Assembly: GCA_012519495.1 (NCBI GenBank)
Contig: JAAYQA010000004.1
Coordinates: 1-32,859 of the forward strand
Direction of reading: 5' to 3'
Source of the DNA: Tissierellia bacterium
GTDB taxonomy: Bacteria; Bacillota; Clostridia; Tissierellales; Peptoniphilaceae
Length of the DNA stretch: 32,859 nt
Shown here piece by piece: positions 14,684 to 22,426 of this stretch (the first letter of the stretch is position 1; each line of letters begins with the position of its first letter). The translations under genes and the position numbers were made by a program. The notes under the pieces are model-generated. The model ran no database searches. It was not told the DNA's origin and worked only from the letters and a program-made list of their open reading frames with translations.

Positions 14684-15276
14684 GGGAGAAGCATCTCGAG
14701 ATAGGTTCGGATCCTTTCTGTAACAGAAAAGTGTTTCGCATAGTGCATCAAAAGGGGGATATTTTTTTTGTTCGTCTGGACATATGCAGTAAAAGCATAT
14801 TGAATATCCTGCGATTCGATAGAACGCCGACTTCGTAGTAAATCACAAAGCGTGCGTTCTGCATTGTAAGCACGGACAAAATGCCCGACCGGTGTTTGTA
14901 CCTCCAACAAACCCATAAGAAATAAACTTTTCTTTATTTTATATACTTTGACGCCTTCTGCAACCAGGGCAGCAGAACCGGATCCTGCCTGAAGCGTAAT
15001 ACTATATTGCACAGGTTCGCGAACAGCAAGGTTATGCAGATAGAGCGCACTTTCGTGAGAAAATATGGCTTTCTTGTATCTTGTTTGCAACACATACATG
15101 CCGTCATCCCATGCATCTTGCATTTTGTATAAACCACGCGCGGCACGCTCAAATGGGTGCTGTGCAATATATTCCATAATATAAGAGCGAGATATGCCCG
15201 CTGCAATGGCATCCGTAACTCTTAGATAACCAAGGTTTTTTTCTACAAGATGATGCATAAAGACCGTCTTATTCAT
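14680..15276 (-). CDS. abiEi: AbiEi-family antitoxin (type IV toxin-antitoxin)
   Basis: This 198-residue protein is an AbiEi antitoxin: an N-terminal winged-helix DNA-binding domain (GYLRVTDAIAAGISRSYI through RAARGLYKM, residues about 15-50) and a C-terminal domain with SHESALYLHNLA, the YNAERTLCDLLRSRR motif and YLEMLLP at the end. In this family the protein neutralises AbiEii without forming a stable complex and represses the operon through inverted repeats. Both parts appear intact. Its TGA overlaps the toxin ATG by 4 bases. The promoter carries a perfect 16-bp inverted repeat, as expected for autoregulation. The gene pair is AT-rich compared with its neighbours, consistent with transfer. 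Confidence 0.9.
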   Translation of the reverse strand: MNKTVFMHHLVEKNLGYLRVTDAIAAGISRSYIMEYIAQHPFERAARGLYKMQDAWDDGMYVLQTRYKKAIFSHESALYLHNLAVREPVQYSITLQAGSGSAALVAEGVKVYKIKKSLFLMGLLEVQTPVGHFVRAYNAERTLCDLLRSRRSIESQDIQYAFTAYVQTNKKNIPLLMHYAKHFSVTERIRTYLEMLLP

Positions 15277-15287
15277 AAAAATACCTC

Positions 15288-15327
15288 ACATTCATGCCCT
15301 AATTATATGTGATTAGGGCATGAATGT
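15288..15327. promoter_or_regulatory. AbiEi operator, 16-bp perfect inverted repeat
   Basis: ACATTCATGCCCTAAT (15288-15303) and its exact complement (15312-15327) flank an 8-base spacer. This is the expected type and position of site for negative autoregulation by AbiEi, which binds inverted repeats in the abiE promoter in characterised systems. Confidence 0.85.
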
Positions 15328-15330
15328 AAA
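15302..15330 (-). promoter_or_regulatory. promoter of the abiE operon
   Basis: On the minus strand TTTACA (plus 15325-15330) is followed after exactly 17 bases by TATAAT (plus 15302-15307). The -10 box sits in the spacer and the -35 box at the end of a large inverted repeat, so the AbiEi operator and the promoter are interleaved. Confidence 0.85.
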
Positions 15331-15400
15331 CTTTTCATGGTCTAAAGTATGAATTGGTTATGTGATTCTGGGTATAAAGTCTGGCAGGAAGGGATGCGAG

Positions 15401-16321
15401 ATGAAGAGATTAAAAACGATCGGCTTGTTTTTTGCGGCCGGATTGGTATTGGTATTTATTTTATTTGTGTACAATCAGACTTTGCAGTTTGTGCGCAATA
15501 TTGGGGTGAGCCACCCGCAGGCCGGGCAGTGGGTGCTTTTCGGTTTGCTGTTTTTGTATGCGCTTTTGTTTTTGCTGCCGCTTTTGTCTTTTATCCGGTA
15601 TCGGCGCACGCCGGAGCTGCCGGCGGAGGAAAACGGGGCTGCCTATGAGGCGTATCTGAAGCAGGTGGCGCAGAATCTGAATGAAAACCGGGTGCTGAAA
15701 GCGGCGGGAGAGCCGGCTATAGAAAGCGAAGAAGATATATTACGGGGTTATGCCACGCTGAATCTGGAAGCCAATGCCATCATTAAAAAAGAGGCTACAT
15801 CCATTTTTCTGACGACGGCGATATCGCAGAACGGGTCGTTGGATGCTTTGTTTATGGTGAGCAGCCTGACGAAGATGATCTGGCGGCTGATGCATTTGTA
15901 TGAGAACCGCCCCGGCTGGGCGCGGATTGTGCAATTGTACGGCAATATCGCGGGCACGGTTTTGCTGGCGCGTTCGATCGAGGATATGGATCTGATTGAA
16001 GATCAGATTGAGCCGCTGTTGGCATCGCTTCTGGGCGGATCGGTATTGAATCTGGTGCCGGGCGCGCAGACGGTGACGAATCTGGTGGTGTCGTCGGTGA
16101 CAGAAGGTGCGGTGAATACGCTGTTGGCTTTGCGTGTGGGCGCGATTACCCGGCAGTATCTGACCGCACTGACCCGGGCGGAGAAAAGTGTGATTCGCAG
16201 ACGAGCCAGTCTGGAAGCGGCGGGTCTTTTGGGCGGTATTCTAAAGGATAATACCGTAGGGATTGTGAAGGCCTTTGGCCGTGCGGCAAAAAGCGCCACC
16301 AAAGCGACGCTGGGACTGTAA
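15401..16321 (+). CDS. DUF697/YcjF-like membrane protein
   Basis: This 306-residue protein has two N-terminal transmembrane helices (residues about 6-25 and 42-62), a basic cytoplasmic stretch, a charged helical region and then a DUF697-like domain: TAISQNGSLDALFMVSSLTKM, IVQLYGNIAGTVLLARSIED, a hydrophobic glycine-rich hairpin (LLGGSVLNLVPGAQ) and VTEGAVNTLLALRVGAITRQY. DUF697 proteins often accompany GTPases and membrane-stress functions, but no partner is adjacent. The open frame reaches 15362, but AGGAAGGG points to the ATG at 15401. A terminator follows. Its precise role is unknown. Confidence 0.7.
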   Translation: MKRLKTIGLFFAAGLVLVFILFVYNQTLQFVRNIGVSHPQAGQWVLFGLLFLYALLFLLPLLSFIRYRRTPELPAEENGAAYEAYLKQVAQNLNENRVLKAAGEPAIESEEDILRGYATLNLEANAIIKKEATSIFLTTAISQNGSLDALFMVSSLTKMIWRLMHLYENRPGWARIVQLYGNIAGTVLLARSIEDMDLIEDQIEPLLASLLGGSVLNLVPGAQTVTNLVVSSVTEGAVNTLLALRVGAITRQYLTALTRAEKSVIRRRASLEAAGLLGGILKDNTVGIVKAFGRAAKSATKATLGL

Positions 16322-16341
16322 GCCCCGTCTTTCTAAAACCG

Positions 16342-16376
16342 AACCCTCCTTCTGAATAAAGGAGGGTTTGTTTTTT
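16342..16376 (+). terminator. intrinsic terminator after the DUF697-like gene
   Basis: AACCCTCCTT (16342-16351) pairs perfectly with AAGGAGGGTT (16359-16368) over a 7-base loop, followed by TGTTTTTTC. Confidence 0.9.
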
Positions 16377-16491
16377 CTTTGCAAATTTCTTTCGCAGGGG
16401 TTTTATGACGCAGAAATGACACATTGCGCCTTTATACTCTTGGTAAGAACCGAACAGAAGGGTTCGTACCATTTTTGAAAGGAGTATGAAG

Positions 16492-17025
16492 ATGAACAGA
16501 AAAACGAAAAAAGGGCTGGCTCTTTCGACTGTGTTGGCGATAACTTTACTTACGGGATTTTCCCGAGTGGATGCAGCGGGGGTTCGCCTGCAGGACGGCA
16601 GCTGTGTAAACGGCGGTTGCGAGGTAGCCTCCGGACAGATGTTGCGGGGCGGACAGGGTCGCCAGGGACGCAGCGTACAGGATGAACAGGATCCCAATGA
16701 GCAGCGGGTACGCTGGGGGCAGATGGTGCGCCGCGGCCTGCGGGACGGCCGTTGCAACGAAGACTGCCCGTTCAATGAAACCGGAGAACGCCAGTTTCTG
16801 AATCAGGGCGAGGGCGGAAACGGCCAGCGTCTGCGCGACGGTTCAGGCAGTGAAGATTGCCCGTACAATGAAACCGGAGAGCGCCAGTTTTTGAATCAGG
16901 GCGAGGGCGGAAACGGCCAGCGTCTGCGCGACGGTTCGGGCAGTGAGGATTGCCAGTACAATGAAACCGGAGAGCGCCAGTTTCTGAATCAGGGAACCGG
17001 CGCGCGCAGAGGAAGAAACCGATAG
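16492..17025 (+). CDS. secreted protein with three tandem 31-residue repeats
   Basis: This 177-residue protein has a Sec signal peptide (basic MNRKTKKG, hydrophobic core, cleavage likely after VDA near residue 28). The mature part is rich in Gly, Arg, Gln and Asn. From Glu90 it contains two full copies and one partial copy of a unit beginning EDCPxNETGERQFLNQ and continuing GEGGNGQRLRDGSGS, each with a single Cys in the same position. Extra Cys residues precede the repeats (GSCVNGGCEV, GRCNEDC). The start is the ATG at 16492, 7 bases after GGAG; an ATG at 16486 is too close. I do not recognise a family. It is short-lived in evolution or recently expanded, judging from the near-identical repeat DNA. 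Confidence 0.65.
   Translation: MNRKTKKGLALSTVLAITLLTGFSRVDAAGVRLQDGSCVNGGCEVASGQMLRGGQGRQGRSVQDEQDPNEQRVRWGQMVRRGLRDGRCNEDCPFNETGERQFLNQGEGGNGQRLRDGSGSEDCPYNETGERQFLNQGEGGNGQRLRDGSGSEDCQYNETGERQFLNQGTGARRGRNR
16759..16992 (+). repeat. 93-bp coding tandem repeat, 2.5 copies
   Basis: Copies begin at 16759, 16852 and 16945 with an exact period of 93 bp (31 codons). Most differences between copies are synonymous or single changes (for example CCG TTC, CCG TAC, CAG TAC after the conserved Cys). The high DNA identity points to recent duplication or ongoing homogenisation. Confidence 0.9.
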
Positions 17026-17032
17026 AAAGCTA

Positions 17033-17075
17033 AAAAAACCCGGAACTTGTGCGGTGCACAGGTTCCGGGTTTTTT
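17033..17075. terminator. bidirectional terminator between repeat protein and P-type ATPase
   Basis: Arms of 20 bp with one G-U pair (17033-17052 and 17056-17075) close on a 3-base loop, with six A on the left and six T on the right. It is the longest hairpin among the terminators here and separates convergent genes. Confidence 0.93.
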
Positions 17076-17084
17076 GTGTGGTTC

Positions 17085-19778
17085 TTATTTGTTTTTGTCG
17101 CCGTGGTAGATCATTTTGAAGATTTCGCCTACGATCAGCGGCAGGGTTGCGGCCGGCAGGATCCAGATCCATTCTCTGAGGCCCATGGTTACCGTGTGGA
17201 ACAAGGGCTGGATAAAGGGCACATACATAACGATCAGCATCAGGACGAAGGAAAGGCCGGTGCCGTATACGAGTGTTTTGTTCGTGAACGGGCCGATCTT
17301 TGCCAGGGTGTAGTGTTCGCTGCGGCTGGAGTAGCTGCGCAGCAGTTCCGCCATGATCAAGGTGGCAAAGGCCATGGTGCGGGCACCGTCGATATGGTTC
17401 GGGAACATATTCATACCGCGGATATACACAAACATCACGGCAGCGGCAATCGCAAGCGACTGCAGAGCAATGCCGATCCGCATTTCCTTGTCGATAATCG
17501 GCTCGTCCGGGCGGCGCGGCGGTTGATCCATAATGTCGGCTTCGCCGGGCTCCACACCCAATGCGAGGGCGGGGAAGGAGTCGGTTACAAGGTTCAGCCA
17601 CAGAAGCTGAATGGGGATCAAAGGCACGGGCAGATTCATCAGGATGGCAACCAGTACGACGAGAATCTCTCCGATATTGCACGAAAGCAGGAAGAACACA
17701 AACTTCTTGATATTGGAGTAAATGATCCGGCCTTCGTTTACCGCGGCAACGATGGAAGCAAAGTTGTCGTCGGTGAGGATGACATCCGCTGTGTTTTTGG
17801 CGACGTCGGTCCCGGTGATACCCATGGAGATGCCGATGTCTGCGCGTTTAATGGCAAGTGCGTCGTTGACGCCGTCGCCGGTCATGGCGGCGATCTCTCC
17901 GTTTTCCCGCAGTGCGGTCACAATGCGCACCTTGTGTTCGGGGCTGACACGCGCGTACACGCGTTTGTTTTTTACCAGCTCGCGCATGTCTTCGTCGGTC
18001 AGGTCGTTCAGTTCACGCCCCATGATGGCCTGGTCTTCGCTCTCGACCATGCCGAGGTCTTCGGCAATCGCGTAGGCGGTGTCTTTGTAGTCACCGGTAA
18101 TCATCACCGGTACAATGCCGGCCTGTTTGCAGAGCTGAATGGCTTCTTTCGCTTCTTCACGCGGCGGGTCGATCATGCCGGTGAGGCCGACAAAAGTCAG
18201 TTCGTTTTCAATCTCTTCGGGTTCGGGTTTTTCCGGCACGGTGTCCATCTCGCGGATCGCGTAGGCGAGTACCCGCAGGGCGGATCGGGCAAAAGCCGAG
18301 TTTTGCGCCATGATTTTTTCCCGGTCGGCTTCTGTGAGTTCTTTGCGTTCGCCGTTTAAGAGCCAGTATTTGCAACGGTCCAGCACGATATCCGGCGCGC
18401 CTTTTACAAAGGCGGCAATCTTGCCGTCGGGCAGGAAGTTCTCATGGAAGGTGGTCATCATCTTGCGTTCGGAATCAAACGGAAGTTCCTGTACGCGCGG
18501 ATATTCTTTTTCGTGTTGCTGCGGGGTGAGCTGCTTTTTGGATGCCAGGGTGATAAGGGCCCCTTCTGTGGGGTCGCCCAGTACCTTGTACTGGCCCCCG
18601 TCCTGTTCGATCTTTGCGTCATTGGTGAGCGTTGCGATCGAAAGCAGGGTGTAAAGCGAGGGAACGGCGTTATCGTCTACTTCTGCGCCGTCCAGTTGGA
18701 TAGATCCTTCCGGGGAATAACCGGTGCCGGTAACATCCAGCACGGTATCGTCCAGATACACTTTGGTGACGGTCATTTCGTTTTGGGTCAGCGTGCCGGT
18801 TTTATCCGAGCAGATAACGGTGGTAGTGCCCAGAGTTTCCACGGCCAGCAGTTTTTTTACAATGGCGTTTCGTTCGGCCATGCGCCCCATGCCCAATGAG
18901 AGCACGATGGTGACGATGGCAGGCAGGCCTTCGGGTATGGCGGCTACGGCCAGCGCGATGGCTGTCAGGAACATCTCCAGCAGATCGTTGTCGTACAAAA
19001 GGCCGACGGCAAATACGATCCCGCAGACTACCAGTACGATGATGCCCAGCATTTTACCCAGCTGCGCCAGTTTCTTCTGCAGCGGGGTCTGTTCTTCTTC
19101 AAAGGTCGCCAGGGTGGTGGCGATCTTTCCGATTTCTGTTTTGTGGCCGGTTTCTACGGCAATCCCCCGCCCGCGTCCGTAGGACACGATGGTGGATGTA
19201 TAGGCCATGTTTTCCCGGTCGCCGATTTCCTGATCGTCATCGTAGGTGACGCGCGCGTCTTTGTCTACAGCGACCGACTCTCCGGTCAGCGACGATTCGT
19301 CAATTTTCAGGTTGGAGCTTTCGGTTAAGCGCAGATCCGCGGGGACGATGTCGCCGGTTTCCAGTATGACGATATCGCCGGGGACGATTTGTGCCGAAGG
19401 CAGGATGACGGGTTTGCCTTCCCGCAAAACCTTGGCTTCGGGGGAGGCCATTTTCTTCAGCGCCTCCAGTGCCTGTTCGGCTTTGCCTTCCTGATACAGC
19501 CCCAGAAAAGCGTTCAATACGACGATGGCCAAAATGATAATGGCGTCGGTGATTTCATTTACCATAGCGGATACCGCCGCGGCGCCGATGAGAATCAAAA
19601 TGAGAACATCTTTAAACTGGTCGATGAGCTTGGCCCAGAAAGAGCGTTTCTCTTCCTCCTTCAGTTCGTTGGGGCCGAACTCTTCCAGTTTCTGTGCGGC
19701 CTGTGTGGCCGTGAGCCCCTCGGGAGAAGAACCGGTTTTTTGCAAAATGGCTTCTTCCGATTGTTTGTACCAATCCAT
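17085..19778 (-). CDS. P-type cation ATPase, IIA (Ca2+/Mn2+) type
   Basis: This 897-residue membrane pump would expel a divalent cation using ATP. In order: an N-terminal cation-ATPase domain, TGES in the actuator loop (SSLTGESVAV), helix 4 with IPEGLP, the phosphorylation site DKTGTLT (Asp325), the nucleotide-binding domain with KGAPDIVLDRC, the hinge TGDGVNDALAIK, SCNIGEILVV in helix 5 and LWLNLVTDSFPALALG in helix 6. The helix 4-6 residues match the SERCA/PMR1 cation site. The frame is open to 19820, but AAAGGAGG fixes the ATG at 19776-19778. A yybP-ykoY riboswitch precedes it, so manganese (with or without calcium) is the likely regulated substrate. Confidence 0.93.
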   Translation of the reverse strand: MDWYKQSEEAILQKTGSSPEGLTATQAAQKLEEFGPNELKEEEKRSFWAKLIDQFKDVLILILIGAAAVSAMVNEITDAIIILAIVVLNAFLGLYQEGKAEQALEALKKMASPEAKVLREGKPVILPSAQIVPGDIVILETGDIVPADLRLTESSNLKIDESSLTGESVAVDKDARVTYDDDQEIGDRENMAYTSTIVSYGRGRGIAVETGHKTEIGKIATTLATFEEEQTPLQKKLAQLGKMLGIIVLVVCGIVFAVGLLYDNDLLEMFLTAIALAVAAIPEGLPAIVTIVLSLGMGRMAERNAIVKKLLAVETLGTTTVICSDKTGTLTQNEMTVTKVYLDDTVLDVTGTGYSPEGSIQLDGAEVDDNAVPSLYTLLSIATLTNDAKIEQDGGQYKVLGDPTEGALITLASKKQLTPQQHEKEYPRVQELPFDSERKMMTTFHENFLPDGKIAAFVKGAPDIVLDRCKYWLLNGERKELTEADREKIMAQNSAFARSALRVLAYAIREMDTVPEKPEPEEIENELTFVGLTGMIDPPREEAKEAIQLCKQAGIVPVMITGDYKDTAYAIAEDLGMVESEDQAIMGRELNDLTDEDMRELVKNKRVYARVSPEHKVRIVTALRENGEIAAMTGDGVNDALAIKRADIGISMGITGTDVAKNTADVILTDDNFASIVAAVNEGRIIYSNIKKFVFFLLSCNIGEILVVLVAILMNLPVPLIPIQLLWLNLVTDSFPALALGVEPGEADIMDQPPRRPDEPIIDKEMRIGIALQSLAIAAAVMFVYIRGMNMFPNHIDGARTMAFATLIMAELLRSYSSRSEHYTLAKIGPFTNKTLVYGTGLSFVLMLIVMYVPFIQPLFHTVTMGLREWIWILPAATLPLIVGEIFKMIYHGDKNK

Positions 19779-19794
19779 TGCGTTTCCTCCTTTG

Positions 19795-19841
19795 AAAAAA
19801 TAAAGACCTCTGTTACGCACAACAATGGCCTAACAAAGGTC
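19795..19841 (-). terminator. riboswitch-controlled terminator (expression platform)
   Basis: On the minus strand GACCTTTGTTA (plus 19831-19841) pairs with TAACAGAGGTC (plus 19805-19815) with one G-U pair, followed by TTTATTTTTT. Its left arm is the same segment that closes the aptamer P1 helix (CGAGACCTTTGTT), so aptamer and terminator are mutually exclusive: metal binding should permit read-through. Confidence 0.88.
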
Positions 19842-19927
19842 TCGCTTCCTTACAAAGATAAGTAGTACGGCCGGGCACATGCCGGGTTGACGACCGCACT
19901 TGTGTAAGCTACTCCCCTATTGTCTAC
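19829..19927 (-). ncRNA. yybP-ykoY (Mn2+-sensing) riboswitch aptamer
   Basis: The minus strand carries the two conserved loops of this class: GGGGAGTAGC (plus 19908-19917) and GCGAGACCTTTG (plus 19834-19845). Between them are a GTCGTCAA segment and the P3 hairpin CCGGC...GCCCGG, and AGCTTACA pairs with TGTAAGG to form P2. P1 is formed by ACAATAGG (one bulged T) with CCTTTGT. The class binds Mn2+ and commonly precedes MntP, YoaB-type P-type ATPases and other metal exporters, which agrees with the downstream gene. Confidence 0.93.
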
Positions 19928-19930
19928 CTT

Positions 19931-19959
19931 ATTATAACGAATTGCACACCTTGTGACAA
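19931..19959 (-). promoter_or_regulatory. promoter of the riboswitch/P-type ATPase transcript
   Basis: On the minus strand TTGTCA (plus 19954-19959) and TATAAT (plus 19931-19936) are separated by exactly 17 bases, a few bases upstream of the aptamer P1 helix, so the transcript begins at the riboswitch. Confidence 0.88.
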
Positions 19960-20007
19960 TCCGAAACCGCGAAACGATAAGGAAATTTCCTAATTTACAT
20001 AGGCATC

Positions 20008-20016
20008 TGCTATAAT
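20008..20016 (+). promoter_or_regulatory. extended -10 promoter of the DD-carboxypeptidase gene
   Basis: TGCTATAAT at 20008-20016 is a perfect extended -10 element. Only 6 bases separate it from the ATG at 20023, so transcription should start at or next to the start codon. Confidence 0.7.
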
Positions 20017-20022
20017 AAAATA

Positions 20023-21144
20023 ATGAGCAAAACAAGTAAAAGCAGAGCGGATGCGGCGGCCAGAAGACGTGTCCGTATGGAAGAAATTGAAAAACGGCGC
20101 GCTGCACGAAAAAGACGGCGCCGCCAAAAAAATATACGCCGGCTCCTCCTGATCGGCGCGCTTGCGCTGCTTTTGTATATGGGGGTACGGCTGATACAAA
20201 ACGGTGCCGACAAAGACCGGCAGCCACCGGAGGCTGCAAACGGGCAGACAGAAACCGCCCCGGAAAAAACTGATGAGGAAGAGGCAACAGAAGTTGCAGC
20301 AGAAACAGAACCCGACGGGACAAAAGAGACGATCAACTGGTCGTTTAACGAGAATCTGGCCCGGCGGCGGATACAAAGCGAAGTGGCCCTTTTGTATTCG
20401 GTGGATACCGACGAAGTGCTATACGAAAAAAATGCCGATTTGATCACCTATCCCGCCTCTTTGACAAAAATGATGACCCAGATTGTTGCGGTGGAGCATC
20501 TGACCCCTGCCATGCTGGATGAAGAGGTCATGCTATCCGAAGAAATCTATTGGGAGATGGTAGCCGAGGAGGCGTCCATGTCGGGCTTCAAACCGGGTGA
20601 AATTGTCACCATGCGTGATATGCTTTATGCGAACTTCATCGCCTCCGCGGGCGATGCATCCGAGACGATTGCGATCGAGGTGGCCGGTTCGGAAGCGGAT
20701 TTTGTGGCGCTGATGAATGAAAAAGCCGCAGAGCTCGGCATGCAGGACACGGTGTTCAAAAACCCGACGGGTCTGCACGATCCGGAACATGAAACCACCG
20801 CCAACGATCTTTTGAAGCTGTATCAGTACGCTTCGCGGAATGTGGAGTTCATGAAATACTTCACGGCCGATCACTACACCACCCAGCCCAAAGACGGATC
20901 GGAAGGACTGGAGCTGCGCCCGCGCCTGTGGGAAGATCTGCAGGATTCCGGCATGCCCTACCGGGTTCTGGGCGGAAAAACCGGTTTCACCGAAGAAGCG
21001 GGTCTCTGCCTGATTACCCTGATCGAACGAAGCGGCTACCGCTTTTTGGTGATCAGCATGGGCGCGCCGTATGATGTTTCGTTTACGACCGATCTGGAAG
21101 ATCATATATGGATTATGCGGGGTCTGTCCCGGAACCCGCAATAA
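20023..21144 (+). CDS. D-alanyl-D-alanine carboxypeptidase (S11 family, DacF-like)
   Basis: This 373-residue penicillin-binding protein trims the terminal D-Ala from peptidoglycan stem peptides outside the membrane. A very basic N-terminal tail (residues 1-40) leads to one transmembrane helix (LLLIGALALLLYMGV), then an acidic linker of about 40 residues and the catalytic domain. The active-site Ser is in SLTK (Ser146, Lys149), the second motif is SAG (208-210, in place of the usual SxN) and the third is KTG (319-321). The C-terminal domain of DacA/DacF enzymes is absent. No ribosome binding site precedes the ATG and a perfect -10 box lies 6 bases upstream, which implies a leaderless message. 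walJ follows after 7 bases, so an operon is likely. Confidence 0.9.
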   Translation: MSKTSKSRADAAARRRVRMEEIEKRRAARKRRRRQKNIRRLLLIGALALLLYMGVRLIQNGADKDRQPPEAANGQTETAPEKTDEEEATEVAAETEPDGTKETINWSFNENLARRRIQSEVALLYSVDTDEVLYEKNADLITYPASLTKMMTQIVAVEHLTPAMLDEEVMLSEEIYWEMVAEEASMSGFKPGEIVTMRDMLYANFIASAGDASETIAIEVAGSEADFVALMNEKAAELGMQDTVFKNPTGLHDPEHETTANDLLKLYQYASRNVEFMKYFTADHYTTQPKDGSEGLELRPRLWEDLQDSGMPYRVLGGKTGFTEEAGLCLITLIERSGYRFLVISMGAPYDVSFTTDLEDHIWIMRGLSRNPQ

Positions 21145-21151
21145 AGGAGTT

Positions 21152-21949
21152 ATGGCTTTGCGATTTTGTTCTTTGGCCAGCGGAAGTTCGGGCAATTGCC
21201 TGTATGTGGAAACTGAACACACCCGTGTTCTTGTGGACGCAGGCTTCAGCGGCAAACAAATTGAACAGATGTTAAGAAAAGTCGGAGTGGATCCGAAAAC
21301 ACTCGACTATATTTTTGTTACCCACGAACATCTCGACCACGCCAAAGGCGTAGGGGTATTGGCCCGGCGGTACCGGATTCCCGTGGCCGCCAATTTCAGA
21401 ACCTGGGAAGGCATGCGAAAATGTGTCGGGACGTTGCCGAAAGAACTCATGCTGGTGTTTGAAACCGGCACCGACTTTTCCGTGCGGGATCTGGATGTGC
21501 ATGCCCTGTCCATTTTCCACGACGCCAAGGATCCGGTCGGTTTTGTGTTCTTTCATCAGGGCAAAAAGCTGAGCATCCTGACCGACACCGGCTTCGTATC
21601 CGAAGCCATGACCGAAAAGATCAAGCATTCGGACCTTTTGTTTTTGGAATCCAATCACGATACCGTCATGCTGGAAGAAGGCCCGTATCCCCTGCATCTG
21701 AAGCAGCGGATTCGCAGCACCCGCGGCCATCTGTCCAACGAAGATAGCGCCCATGTGCTGGCCAAGGCGCTGAAAGGCCGGGGAGAAACCGTCTTTCTGG
21801 GCCATTTGAGCCACGAAAACAATGTCCCGCTGCTTGCGATGGACACCGTGTCGGGTATATTGACCGACTACGGCTTAAATCCCAAAACCGATATCGTTCT
21901 GCGCCCGGCTGCGCGGTTTGAACCGTCGGGGCTGATTTCCATCAAATGA
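21152..21949 (+). CDS. walJ: WalJ/YycJ-type MBL-fold metallo-hydrolase
   Basis: This 265-residue cytosolic metallo-beta-lactamase-fold protein belongs to the WalJ/YycJ family, involved in coordinating cell division with chromosome replication in Gram-positive bacteria and reported to have exonuclease activity. The family opening FCSLASGSSGNCLYVET is intact, as are the metal ligands HEHLDH (His58-His63), SNHD and LGHLSHENN. The frame extends to 21071. The ATG at 21152 is only 2 bases after AAAGGAG, so the TTG at 21158 (8 bases) may be the true start. Its stop overlaps rlmH by 4 bases. In Bacillus the same gene lies beside htrA and rlmH in the wal locus. Confidence 0.9.
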   Translation: MALRFCSLASGSSGNCLYVETEHTRVLVDAGFSGKQIEQMLRKVGVDPKTLDYIFVTHEHLDHAKGVGVLARRYRIPVAANFRTWEGMRKCVGTLPKELMLVFETGTDFSVRDLDVHALSIFHDAKDPVGFVFFHQGKKLSILTDTGFVSEAMTEKIKHSDLLFLESNHDTVMLEEGPYPLHLKQRIRSTRGHLSNEDSAHVLAKALKGRGETVFLGHLSHENNVPLLAMDTVSGILTDYGLNPKTDIVLRPAARFEPSGLISIK

Positions 21950-22407
21950 AAACGGCCCTGTATTGTGTCGGAAAAATGAAAGGCCCTCTGCGGGACGCGG
22001 CAGCAGACTATGAAAAGCGCATCCGCGGCCTGACAGTCACCGAGTTTAAAGAAGAGCGCCTGGCGCAAAATCCGAACCCCGCGCAGATCCAAAAAGCCCT
22101 GGATGCGGAAGCCGAGCGCATCCTGGCTAAAATCCCCGCGGCGGCACAAGTGGTTCTTCTGGACCGTAAAGGAGACCAGCCGACATCGGAACAGCTGGCC
22201 AGACGGGTACAAAACTGGCAGGCGCAAGGTCCTTTGGTTTTTGTCATCGGCAGCTCCCACGGGATCGGGGGTGCGCTCTATGCGCGGGCCGATGCCTTAT
22301 TGTCCTTTTCCAAACTGACCTTCCCGCATCAGCTGATGCGTGTTGTATTTTTAGAACAGCTGTACCGCGCCCAAAGCATACAGGACGGGCAGCCGTATCA
22401 TAAGTAA
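21946..22407 (+). CDS. rlmH: 23S rRNA pseudouridine-1915 N3-methyltransferase RlmH
   Basis: This 153-residue SPOUT-class methyltransferase uses S-adenosylmethionine to methylate pseudouridine 1915 in helix 69 of 23S rRNA. The knotted cofactor-binding region is visible in LVFVIGSSHGIGGALYARAD and in the C-terminal LTFPHQLMRVVFLEQLYRAQSI, ending in the family-typical GQPYHK. The length is normal for the family (about 155-160). It starts at ATGA, overlapping the walJ stop by 4 bases. Confidence 0.95.
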   Translation: MKTALYCVGKMKGPLRDAAADYEKRIRGLTVTEFKEERLAQNPNPAQIQKALDAEAERILAKIPAAAQVVLLDRKGDQPTSEQLARRVQNWQAQGPLVFVIGSSHGIGGALYARADALLSFSKLTFPHQLMRVVFLEQLYRAQSIQDGQPYHK

Positions 22408-22426
22408 ACCGATAAAGGAGACGAAG

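Noticed and set aside
17049..18359. Long plus-strand open frame (436 codons) across the P-type ATPase gene
   Set aside because: It lies antisense to a gene with every P-type ATPase motif, has no ribosome binding site at a plausible start and a composition typical of a shadow frame (His/Gly/Asp-rich).
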